Shown piece after piece: positions 1 to 5,721 of a stretch of DNA of 6,994 nt. Positions within the stretch are counted from its first letter, which is position 1, and every line of letters starts with the position of its first letter. Under the pieces are notes generated by a model. That model searched no databases. It worked only from the letters and a program-made list of their open reading frames with translations, and was not told the origin of the DNA. The position numbers and the translations under genes are program-made. The stretch covers positions 1 through 6,994 of the forward strand of contig DQUX01000268.1 of NCBI GenBank assembly GCA_015662065.1, given 5' to 3'. Source of the stretch: Anaerolineales bacterium (GTDB taxonomy: Bacteria > Chloroflexota > Anaerolineae > B4-G1 > DUEL01).

Positions 1-128
1 CCGGTGCGTGCGCCGCCTGCGGGATGGAGGTGCCGCCGGGGCGGCTGGGACGCGGGCGCGGGGCCGGGCTCCTCTTCTGCGGCAACTGTGAGCGGATCCT
101 GGTGGTGGAGAGGGAGCCCCCCCGGTGA
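1..128 (+). CDS. C4-type zinc-ribbon protein (COG1579/DUF164-like), C-terminal fragment
   Basis: This is the 3' end of a gene whose start lies before the window. Reading from base 3, 41 codons run to a TGA at 126-128. Two cysteine pairs are visible: CAAC (codons at 9 and 18) and CGNC (codons at 78 and 87), separated by a Gly/Arg-rich stretch, followed by the closing residues ERILVVER. A CxxC...CxxC-ERIL ending is typical of the zf-RING_7 zinc ribbon that closes COG1579 proteins, whose N-terminal part is a long coiled coil. Those proteins are thought to bind nucleic acid, but their exact role is unsettled. Only the ribbon is visible here, so the coiled coil is assumed. Another protein ending in a zinc ribbon remains possible. 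A strong stem-loop begins two bases after the stop. Confidence 0.72.
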   Translation, partial: GACAACGMEVPPGRLGRGRGAGLLFCGNCERILVVEREPPR

Positions 129-129
129 G

Positions 130-166
130 GGGGCCTCTGGCCCGGATCGGAGGGGTCAGAGGTCCC
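130..166 (+). terminator. strong stem-loop after the zinc-ribbon gene
   Basis: Bases 130-142 pair with 154-166: a 13-bp stem with two G-T wobbles around an 11-base loop (143-153). It starts two bases after the upstream stop codon, where a terminator is expected. No T-run follows the stem, so it is either a terminator lacking the U-tract, a 3'-end stabiliser, or part of a larger structured RNA together with the next two stem-loops. The pairing is read directly; the function is inferred. Confidence 0.45.
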
Positions 167-180
167 GAAGGGTCCTAGAA

Positions 181-218
181 CGGACCACGGCCTCCTCGCC
201 CGAGGAGGCCGTGGTCTG
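181..218 (+). terminator. perfect long hairpin (15-bp core), U-tract absent
   Basis: The segment 183-216 is a perfect inverted repeat (GACCACGGCCTCCTC against its complement) closing on a GCCC loop. C181-G218 and a G182-T217 wobble can extend it. It is the most stable stem visible in the window. It lacks a T-run on either side and on either strand, so it is not a classic intrinsic terminator. A purine-rich AAGGAGG stretch follows at about 222-228, but no start codon sits at a suitable distance. It could be a U-less terminator, a processing or stability element, or a helix of an uncharacterised RNA. Confidence 0.45.
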
Positions 219-245
219 CGAAAGGAGGGTAACCACAAACAGCCT

Positions 246-293
246 CGATGTGGAGCAGGGGGCGGGGACCTGCCCCAACATCGCCCATATTTT
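246..293 (+). terminator. stem-loop followed by a T-rich tail, likely intrinsic terminator
   Basis: CGATGTGG (246-253) pairs with CCAACATCG (275-283) with one bulged A. After an A/C mismatch, GCAGG (255-259) pairs with CCTGC (269-273), leaving a 9-base G-rich loop. The tail CCCATATTTT (284-293) supplies a T-rich stretch a few bases after the stem. This is the best candidate in the spacer for ending transcripts coming from upstream, just before the promoter at 343. The tail is offset and imperfect, so confidence is moderate. Confidence 0.4.
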
Positions 294-312
294 ACGTGAG
301 ACCGGGTGTACC

Positions 313-347
313 GTCAATGGGAAAAAAGTACTATTATCCCTGTTGAC
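313..347. promoter_or_regulatory. candidate operator: dyad overlapping the -35 box
   Basis: The dyad reads GTCAATGGGA (313-322), four bases, AGTACT (327-332, itself a palindrome), four bases, then TCCCTGTTGAC (337-347). The outer arms are complementary apart from a T-G wobble and one bulged T, and they are centred on the AGTACT. The right arm contains the first five bases of the TTGACA -35 box, so a protein bound here would be expected to block RNA polymerase. The bound factor is unknown. OmpR-family regulators more often use direct repeats, so autoregulation by the next gene's product is possible but not indicated. Confidence 0.4.
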
Positions 348-371
348 AGAGTGGAGCGGATGGCATACAAT
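343..371 (+). promoter_or_regulatory. near-consensus sigma-70 promoter of the response regulator operon
   Basis: The -35 box is TTGACA (343-348), a perfect match. The -10 box is TACAAT (366-371), five of six matches. The spacer is exactly 17 bases. Transcription would start near A378, giving a 5' UTR of about 62 bases before the ATG at 440. The preceding 60 bases are AT-rich compared with the rest of this GC-rich window, as expected of a promoter. It should drive the response regulator and the overlapping NACHT gene as one transcript. Confidence 0.72.
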
Positions 372-389
372 GAGGCCATTCTAACCAAC

Positions 390-434
390 TCCCGCCCAGC
401 GTTTATCCGACCGGGCTGTGGAGGTGGGGCGGGA
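390..434 (+). promoter_or_regulatory. 5' UTR hairpin covering the ribosome-binding region
   Basis: TCCCGCCC (390-397) is perfectly complementary to GGGCGGGA (427-434), an 8-bp GC-rich stem. A short AGC/GCT pairing (398-400 with 415-417) is possible inside. The right arm ends five bases before the ATG at 440, so the fold would hide the region a ribosome must reach. The better Shine-Dalgarno-like GGAGGT (420-425) would lie in the loop, about 14 bases from the start codon. This suggests limited or conditional translation of the response regulator; the effect is inferred. Confidence 0.35.
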
Positions 435-439
435 TTGAG

Positions 440-1138
440 ATGCAGGAACGGGTGCTGGTTATCGACGACGATGATGGGATGGCGCGGCTGATGCGGCTGC
501 AACTGGAGCGGGCGGGCTATGCGGTGCAGACAGCCGCCTGCGGTGCCGCCGGCCTTCGCCTGGCACAGGAGTGGCAGCCCCATCTGATCCTTCTCGATAT
601 TCTGATGCCCGATATGCACGGGTGGATGGTCTATCAGGAGCTGCGTAAGTTCACCGACGCCCCTGTCTGTTTCATCACAGCCCTGGGGGAGGATCAGCAC
701 GTCTTCCAGGGCCTGGACCTGGGGGCGGACGACTACATCGTCAAGCCCTTCAGCTATAAAGAGCTGCTCACCCGCGTGCGCGCGGCCCTCCACCGCTCCC
801 GCCGCGCTGCTCAGGAGCCTCCTCTGGAGATCGGGCCGGTGCGGGTCGATCCGCGTACCCACCGGGTCTGGCGGAAGGGCCGACCGATCCACCTGACCCC
901 TACGGAGTTCCGGCTGTTGTTGGCGCTGGCCCGCCAGGCCGGACAGGTGGTCAGCCGCGAGGAGTTGGTGCGCCAGGTGTGGGGGTCCGACTACGAGGGG
1001 AAGCGGGAGAGCCTCAAGCTCTACATCTTATATCTGCGCCGGAAGCTGGAGGATGACCCCACCCGGCCCCGGTTGCTGGTGAGCAAGCGGGGGGTGGGAT
1101 ATCAACTGGTCGCCCCCGACGACGAGGAGTCCCAGTGA
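440..1138 (+). CDS. OmpR/PhoB-family response regulator, two-component system
   Basis: A 232-residue cytoplasmic transcription factor of normal family length. Residues 1-119 form the receiver domain: acidic pocket D9/D10, phospho-acceptor D53 in LILLDILMPD, switch T80 and the conserved K102 in KPF. Residues about 130-224 form a winged helix-turn-helix of the OmpR type, with LTPTEFRLL, the VSREELVRQVW segment, a recognition region around LKLYILYLRRKL and the closing RGVGYQL wing. Phosphorylation of D53 by a sensor kinase would normally promote dimerisation and DNA binding. No histidine kinase is encoded in the window, so the partner is unknown. ATG 440 is chosen because the receiver begins right after it (RVLVIDDDD). 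The gene lies about 62 bases after a strong promoter, and its TGA overlaps the GTG start of the NACHT-HEAT gene by four bases, so the two are probably co-expressed. The family is certain; the target genes are unknown. Confidence 0.95.
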   Translation: MQERVLVIDDDDGMARLMRLQLERAGYAVQTAACGAAGLRLAQEWQPHLILLDILMPDMHGWMVYQELRKFTDAPVCFITALGEDQHVFQGLDLGADDYIVKPFSYKELLTRVRAALHRSRRAAQEPPLEIGPVRVDPRTHRVWRKGRPIHLTPTEFRLLLALARQAGQVVSREELVRQVWGSDYEGKRESLKLYILYLRRKLEDDPTRPRLLVSKRGVGYQLVAPDDEESQ

Positions 1139-3537
1139 GCGGCTGGCAGTTCGACCCCTACTCAGCGCTCATCGGTGCAGCCCTGGCCTTTGCCCTGGTC
1201 GGGCTGGGATATGGGATCCGCCAACCCCTCTTCCGGGGCTGGCAGGAGGTCCGCGCGACGTTCCTCCGCTCCGTCGAATGGGCCACGGCAGGGGTGGAGG
1301 ACCGGTACCGGGAGGCGGTGACTGCCTGGGCCCAGCAGGCCCACGTCCTGGCAAGGATGGGGCCGCTGGAGCAGCTCTTCCTCCCCCCGCGCCTGATCCC
1401 TCCTCCACCCCATCCTGACCCGGCTGCCGAAGCCCCACTGACGCGTATCCCCATCCCCTTGGGGACGGCGCTGAGCGGCCACCGGCGTCTCCTGGTGACC
1501 GGCCCTCCGGGCTCGGGCCGCTCCGCCCTCCTGGCCTACCTGGCCCTGGTCCACGCCCGTGGGGAGGCCGGCTCGACCCTGGGGCTCCCCACCGAACGGC
1601 TTCCTCTCTACCTCTACCTGGCGGATAGAGATGGCCTCCCCTTGGACGAAGAGGGCCGGCCGGACGACCTGACTCTATTGGTGGAGGCGGGGACCCGCGC
1701 TGTCGGCGGGCCGTCCGCCGCCAAAGGGACGGTGCGCCGACAGGTGCAGGCCGGGACCGCCCTGATTCTGGTGGACGGCTGGGACGAGATGGACCGTCCA
1801 GGGCAAGAGCGGGCCGCGGCGTGGCTGGCGGGCCTGACCGACGCCCTGCCAGGCAACCTCTGGGTGGTAGCGGTGGGGCCGCGGGGATACGCACCGCTGG
1901 CCGATGCCGGCTTCATCCCACTCCGGCTGGAGGAGTGGGGACGACCGCAGGTGGAGGCCCTCCTGAGCCGCTGCGCCAGCCTGCTCTCCCCCCCTGAGGG
2001 ATCCGAGGAGGAGAGTCCCCCATCTCCCCAGCGGCTTGCCGACATCCTGACGAAAACGCTGGAGGAGGGAGCCTCCCGGTTCGAACTGGCGTTGCACGCC
2101 TGGCTCCTTCTGACCGCCGGGGAGAGGGTGGAGGGGCGGATGGACCTGCTGATGCAGGCCCTGGACCGTCTGGTGGCCTCCTCCCCGGAGGAGATGTGGC
2201 TTCCTGCCGCCGCCCGCGCGGCGCTCGGCAGCATGGCGTTGAAGATGCAGCAGGAGGGACGGGTCGCGGTCGCTAAGGCGGAGGTGGAGGAGGCGTTGGA
2301 GGGGGCGTTGGAGGCGGCCCTGCCACCGCCGGAGGAGCGGCCATCCCGGCCGAGCCGGCAGGTCTTCCGGGCCCTCACCGCGCCCGGCGGCCCCCTGACC
2401 CTCTGCGGGCCCGGTCGGTACGCCTTTGCCCATCCCCTCTGGCGGGCCTGCCTGGCGGCCCGTCAGGCGGCGCCCCTGTCGCCAGAGGTCCTGATCGAGC
2501 GCCTGGACGACCCGCGCTGGCTGCCGGTGCTGGACTTCTACGCCGAGGTCGGCCAGATGGCGTCGGTGGTGGAGGCGTGGCTCTCCGAACCCGACGACCT
2601 CTGGCGGACCCGGCTTCGCACGGCTGCCCGCTGGACCGCCGTGGCTCCCCACAACGCCCCCTGGCGCAACGGGGTGATGGCCCTGCTGGCCCGCGCCTTC
2701 CTTAAACCATCGCTGCCGGTCGGGGTTCGTGAGCGATTGGCGGAGGCACTGGCGCGGACCGGCGACCCCGGCGTGCCTGTCTTACTGCGCCAGGCCCTCC
2801 AACACCCGGCGGCGAGCGTGCGGCGCACGGCCGCCCGGGCGATGGGTGTGTTGGGCCCGCGCATCGACGTGCCCACCCTGGCGGAGGTCCTGGAGGACCC
2901 GGATGAGTCGGTGCGGACGGCCGCGGCCTTCGCGTTGGGGCAGGTATCCACCCCGGCTGCCCTCCGACAATTGGTCGGTGTGCTGGTGGGGGGGGAGGAG
3001 ATGCTGCGGATAGAAGCGGCCCGGGGCCTGGCCCGGGCCGGAGAGGCGGGCTGGGAGGTGCTGCGGGAGGCCATAGATGAGGAGGACTTCCTGACCCGCC
3101 GCGCCGCCGCCTACGGGCTGGGGGAGGTGAAGGCCGGTTGGGCGCGGGACCTGCTGGAGCGGGTCGCCCGCGAGGATGGACAATGGATCGTCCGCTCCGC
3201 CGCCGCTTCCGTCCTGGCCGAGATGGAGACGGCCCGGCCTTCTCCAGTTGGCCCGCCGCTGGCGATCTCCGAGATGGGCTGGCTCATCACCTGGGCGGCG
3301 GAACGCGGGGAGGGGGTCGGCGTGGGAGAGGCGGCCTTTGGTCCCCTCCTGCGTGTGCTGGAGCAGGGGGAGCCCCCGTTCCGGCGGGCGGCGGCCCAGG
3401 CATTGGGGCTGGTGGGGCGGCCGGAGCACGCCCCCGCCCTCCGGCGGGCGATGGACGACCCCGACCGGGAGGTCGCCCAAGTTGCCTCCTGGGCGTTGGA
3501 AGAGCTGGCCCGGCGCCACGACCTCTTCATTCAATAG
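1135..3537 (+). CDS. membrane-anchored NACHT-like NTPase with C-terminal HEAT repeats
   Basis: An 800-residue protein starting at GTG 1135, with GAGGAG at 1124-1129 five bases upstream, so it is translationally coupled to the response regulator. Residues 9-28 are a single hydrophobic segment; the arginines after it (29, 34, 40) suggest the rest lies in the cytoplasm. A helical stretch (33-80) and a proline-rich linker (84-96) lead to an NTPase domain (about 117-280). Its P-loop, GPPGSGRS at 123-130, has Arg where Lys is usual. Its Walker B, LILVDGWDE at 210-218, fits the NACHT pattern hhhhDGhDE, and PRGY near 250 resembles the sensor strand. A helical region (about 285-525) follows. HEAT or PBS-lyase-like repeats fill about 526-697 and 735-798 (recurring VRRTAARAMG, VRTAAAFALG, RRAAAQALG). 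NACHT-HEAT proteins are signal-transducing STAND-type NTPases in which repeats sense a ligand or partner. No nuclease, TIR, protease or DNA-binding domain is visible. The architecture is clear; the biological role is unknown. Confidence 0.82.
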   Translation: MSGWQFDPYSALIGAALAFALVGLGYGIRQPLFRGWQEVRATFLRSVEWATAGVEDRYREAVTAWAQQAHVLARMGPLEQLFLPPRLIPPPPHPDPAAEAPLTRIPIPLGTALSGHRRLLVTGPPGSGRSALLAYLALVHARGEAGSTLGLPTERLPLYLYLADRDGLPLDEEGRPDDLTLLVEAGTRAVGGPSAAKGTVRRQVQAGTALILVDGWDEMDRPGQERAAAWLAGLTDALPGNLWVVAVGPRGYAPLADAGFIPLRLEEWGRPQVEALLSRCASLLSPPEGSEEESPPSPQRLADILTKTLEEGASRFELALHAWLLLTAGERVEGRMDLLMQALDRLVASSPEEMWLPAAARAALGSMALKMQQEGRVAVAKAEVEEALEGALEAALPPPEERPSRPSRQVFRALTAPGGPLTLCGPGRYAFAHPLWRACLAARQAAPLSPEVLIERLDDPRWLPVLDFYAEVGQMASVVEAWLSEPDDLWRTRLRTAARWTAVAPHNAPWRNGVMALLARAFLKPSLPVGVRERLAEALARTGDPGVPVLLRQALQHPAASVRRTAARAMGVLGPRIDVPTLAEVLEDPDESVRTAAAFALGQVSTPAALRQLVGVLVGGEEMLRIEAARGLARAGEAGWEVLREAIDEEDFLTRRAAAYGLGEVKAGWARDLLERVAREDGQWIVRSAAASVLAEMETARPSPVGPPLAISEMGWLITWAAERGEGVGVGEAAFGPLLRVLEQGEPPFRRAAAQALGLVGRPEHAPALRRAMDDPDREVAQVASWALEELARRHDLFIQ

Positions 3538-3590
3538 CCGTGCCCCGCTTTCTACCCCCCGGCGGATCGGGTCCTGCCCGGCCCTCTAGT

Positions 3591-3655
3591 GTTTCGGGTT
3601 TCAGGTTTCGGGGTACTCACAGTGGGCGAACCTGAGACCTGGGGCTTGAAACCTG
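3591..3655. repeat. inverted arrays of 7-base tandem repeats
   Basis: The 146-base spacer between the NACHT-HEAT gene and transketolase contains three head-to-tail copies of GTTTCRG (3591-3597, 3598-3604, 3605-3611). After a 16-base gap come four units of the opposite orientation with consensus RRRCYTG: GAACCTG, AGACCTG, GGGCTTG and AAACCTG (3628-3655). GGTTTCAGGTTTCG (3597-3610) can pair with CGAACCTGAGACC (3627-3639) to form a hairpin. The layout resembles the short tandem heptamer repeats scattered between genes in some cyanobacteria, and may be a degenerate member of a dispersed repeat family. No coding potential or transposase is present. It may also act as a terminator-like structure for the upstream operon. 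Confidence 0.6.
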
Positions 3656-3670
3656 CAATTATGACGATGT

Positions 3671-3676
3671 GAGGAG
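3671..3676 (+). promoter_or_regulatory. ribosome-binding site deciding the transketolase start
   Basis: GAGGAG lies seven bases before ATG 3684. It supports that ATG over the in-frame GTG at 3669, which overlaps the site's position and would add five residues unlike the family N-terminus. Confidence 0.6.
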
Positions 3677-3683
3677 TTGCACA

Positions 3684-5690
3684 ATGACGGACAGCCTCGA
3701 TGCTCTCTGCATCAACACCATCCGTACCCTGGCGATGGACGGGGTACAGAGGGCGAACTCCGGTCACCCTGGCATGCCGATGGGGATGGCGGACGTGGCC
3801 TACGTGCTCTGGACCCGTTTCCTCAATCACAACCCGTCTGACCCGGCCTGGCCGGACCGGGACCGGTTCGTCCTCTCGGCCGGTCACGGCTCGATGTTGC
3901 TCTACAGCCTGCTCCACCTCACCGGGTACGATCTGCCGCTGGAGGAGCTGATGCGCTTCCGTCAGTGGGGTAGCCGAACTCCGGGTCACCCCGAGGTTGG
4001 CCTGACCCCTGGGGTAGAGACCACCACGGGGCCGCTGGGGCAGGGATTTGCCAACGGCGTGGGAATGGCCATCGCCGAGCGGTTCCTGGCCGCCGCCTTC
4101 AACCGACCCGGCTTTCCCATCTTCGACCACTACACCTACGGTATCGTCTCCGACGGCGACCTGATGGAGGGGATCAGCCACGAAGCGGCCTCGCTGGCGG
4201 GTCACCTGGGCCTGGGGAAGCTGATCTATCTGTACGACGATAACAACATCTCCATCGAAGGCCTCACCGATCTGACCTTCACCGAGGACGTGGCGACCCG
4301 CTTCCGCGCCTACGGCTGGCAGGTGCTGGCGGTGGATGGGTACGATGTGGACGAGATCGACGCCGCTATCCGTGCCGCTCGGGCGGAGATGGACCGCCCC
4401 TCTCTCATCATCTGCCATACCCACATTGCCTATGGCAGCCCCAATAAGCAGGACGATGCCAGCGCCCACGGCGCGCCGCTGGGGGAGGAGGAGGTCCGGC
4501 TCACCAAAGAGGCCCTCGGCTGGCCCGCCGAGGCTATGTTCTTGATCCCGACGGAGGCGCTGGCGGTCTTCCGTCGGGCTGTGGAGCAGGGGCAGTCGGC
4601 CCAGGCCCGCTGGCAGGCGACCTTCCGGCGGTATGCCGCCGAGTATCCGGAGGAGGCTGCGCTCCTGGAGCGGTTGTGGGCGGGCGAACTGCCGGGGGGT
4701 TGGGAGGAGATGCTGCCGACCTTCCTCCCCGCCGATGGCCCTATCGCCACCCGGAAGGCCTCCGGCGCCGTCCTCAACGCCCTGGCCTCGGCTTTGCCCA
4801 CCCTCATCGGCGGCTCCGCCGACCTGGCCCCCTCCAACGTGACCCGGCTCAAAGGGTATGAGAGCTTCCAGCGGGAGACCCCCGCCGGGCGGAATCTCCA
4901 CTTTGGGGTGCGGGAGCACGCGATGGGGGGGATCCTCAACGGGATGGCCCTTCATGGAGGGCTCCTCCCCTACGGCGGCACCTTCCTGGTCTTCTCCGAC
5001 TATATGCGTCCCTCGGTTCGCCTGGCGGCGATGATGCACCTGCCTGTGGTCTACGTCTGGACCCACGACTCGGTCTGGATCGGCCAGGACGGGCCGACCC
5101 ACCAACCGGTGGAGCACCTGGCGGCCCTCCGAGCGATCCCCAACCTGCTCCTCATCCGCCCCAGCGACGCCAACGAGACCGTCGTCGCCTGGAAGGTGGC
5201 GCTGGAGCGACGGGACGGCCCTACCGGGCTACTTCTCACCCGGCAGGCGCTCCCGGTGCTGGACCGGAGCGGGATGGCCGGCGCGGAGAACCTGGTCCGG
5301 GGGGCGTACGTCCTCCGGGACGCCGCCGGTGGCTCGCCGGACCTGATCCTCATCGGCTCCGGCTCGGAGGTGCACCTGGCGCTGGAGGCCCAGGATCGGC
5401 TGATCGAGAGGGGGGTGGCGACGCGGGTGGTGAGCATGCCCAGTTGGGAGCTTTTCGACGCCCAGCCGCGTTCATATCGTGAGACCGTGCTGCCCCCCAC
5501 CGTTCGCGCCCGTCTGGCCATCGAGGCTGGCGTGGGGCAGGGCTGGGAGCGGTACGTCGGTCCGGCGGGGGATGTGATGAGCGTCGAGCGCTTCGGCGCT
5601 TCGGCCCCCCATAAGGTGCTGATGGAGAAGTTCGGTTTCACCCCGGAGGCGGTGGTGGAGCGGGCGTTGCGGCTGTGTGGGGCGGGATGA
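3684..5690 (+). CDS. tkt: transketolase
   Basis: A complete 668-residue thiamine-diphosphate enzyme of the non-oxidative pentose phosphate pathway. It moves two-carbon ketol units between sugar phosphates such as xylulose-5-P, ribose-5-P and erythrose-4-P in the cytoplasm. Its length matches the bacterial family (about 660-670). In order, the sequence shows the N-terminal QRANSGHPGMPMG, GHGSMLLYSLLHLTGYDL, RTPGHPE, TTTGPLGQGFANGVGMA, and the cofactor-binding stretch SDGDLMEG (156-163) to DDNNIS (185-190), in which D157 and N187 should bind the metal. The pyrimidine domain has REHAMGGILNG with E411 as the catalytic glutamate (the same number as in E. coli), then WTHDSVWIGQDGPTHQP. The C-terminal domain ends with GASAPHKVLMEKFGFT. 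All expected catalytic residues appear present. The 146-base upstream spacer with repeats suggests its own transcript, though no convincing promoter is visible. fdhD follows after only 31 bases, so the two may share an mRNA. Confidence 0.97.
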   Translation: MTDSLDALCINTIRTLAMDGVQRANSGHPGMPMGMADVAYVLWTRFLNHNPSDPAWPDRDRFVLSAGHGSMLLYSLLHLTGYDLPLEELMRFRQWGSRTPGHPEVGLTPGVETTTGPLGQGFANGVGMAIAERFLAAAFNRPGFPIFDHYTYGIVSDGDLMEGISHEAASLAGHLGLGKLIYLYDDNNISIEGLTDLTFTEDVATRFRAYGWQVLAVDGYDVDEIDAAIRAARAEMDRPSLIICHTHIAYGSPNKQDDASAHGAPLGEEEVRLTKEALGWPAEAMFLIPTEALAVFRRAVEQGQSAQARWQATFRRYAAEYPEEAALLERLWAGELPGGWEEMLPTFLPADGPIATRKASGAVLNALASALPTLIGGSADLAPSNVTRLKGYESFQRETPAGRNLHFGVREHAMGGILNGMALHGGLLPYGGTFLVFSDYMRPSVRLAAMMHLPVVYVWTHDSVWIGQDGPTHQPVEHLAALRAIPNLLLIRPSDANETVVAWKVALERRDGPTGLLLTRQALPVLDRSGMAGAENLVRGAYVLRDAAGGSPDLILIGSGSEVHLALEAQDRLIERGVATRVVSMPSWELFDAQPRSYRETVLPPTVRARLAIEAGVGQGWERYVGPAGDVMSVERFGASAPHKVLMEKFGFTPEAVVERALRLCGAG

Positions 5691-5721
5691 CGGCCTGCCC
5701 CACGAGGATGTCCATCATATT

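Noticed and set aside
248..346. Possible 32-codon peptide starting at ATG 248
   Set aside because: The AAGGAGG at about 222-228 is roughly 20 bases away, the start lies inside a stem-loop, and the peptide would run into the promoter; it has no recognisable features.
129..439. RNase P RNA or SRP RNA in the spacer after the zinc-ribbon gene
   Set aside because: The conserved GAGGAAAGTC core of RNase P RNA is absent on both strands, and the CCGGAAGG-AGCAGC core of SRP RNA is not matched by the similar-looking GGTCCCGAAGGG.
1675..2652. Open frame of 325 codons on the - strand opposite the NACHT-HEAT gene
   Set aside because: Low-complexity antisense of a coherent coding sequence; several overlapping frames are open here only because of high GC.
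1135..3537. Assignment to a named anti-phage NACHT (Avs or bNACHT) system
   Set aside because: No effector domain, no nearby defence genes and an altered P-loop; the domain layout alone does not justify the name.
3591..3655. CRISPR array
   Set aside because: Units are only 7 bases, directly abutting, without spacers, and no cas genes are present.
3634..3662. Transketolase promoter with TGCAATTAT as extended -10
   Set aside because: The -10 matches only four of six bases and no acceptable -35 lies at 16-18 bases; the sequence is within the repeat.
3552..5117. Long open frame of 521 codons on the - strand opposite transketolase
   Set aside because: It lies antisense to a fully recognisable transketolase. 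Its translation is rich in Gly, Arg, Pro, His and Gln without domain motifs, as expected from the complement of a GC-rich gene.
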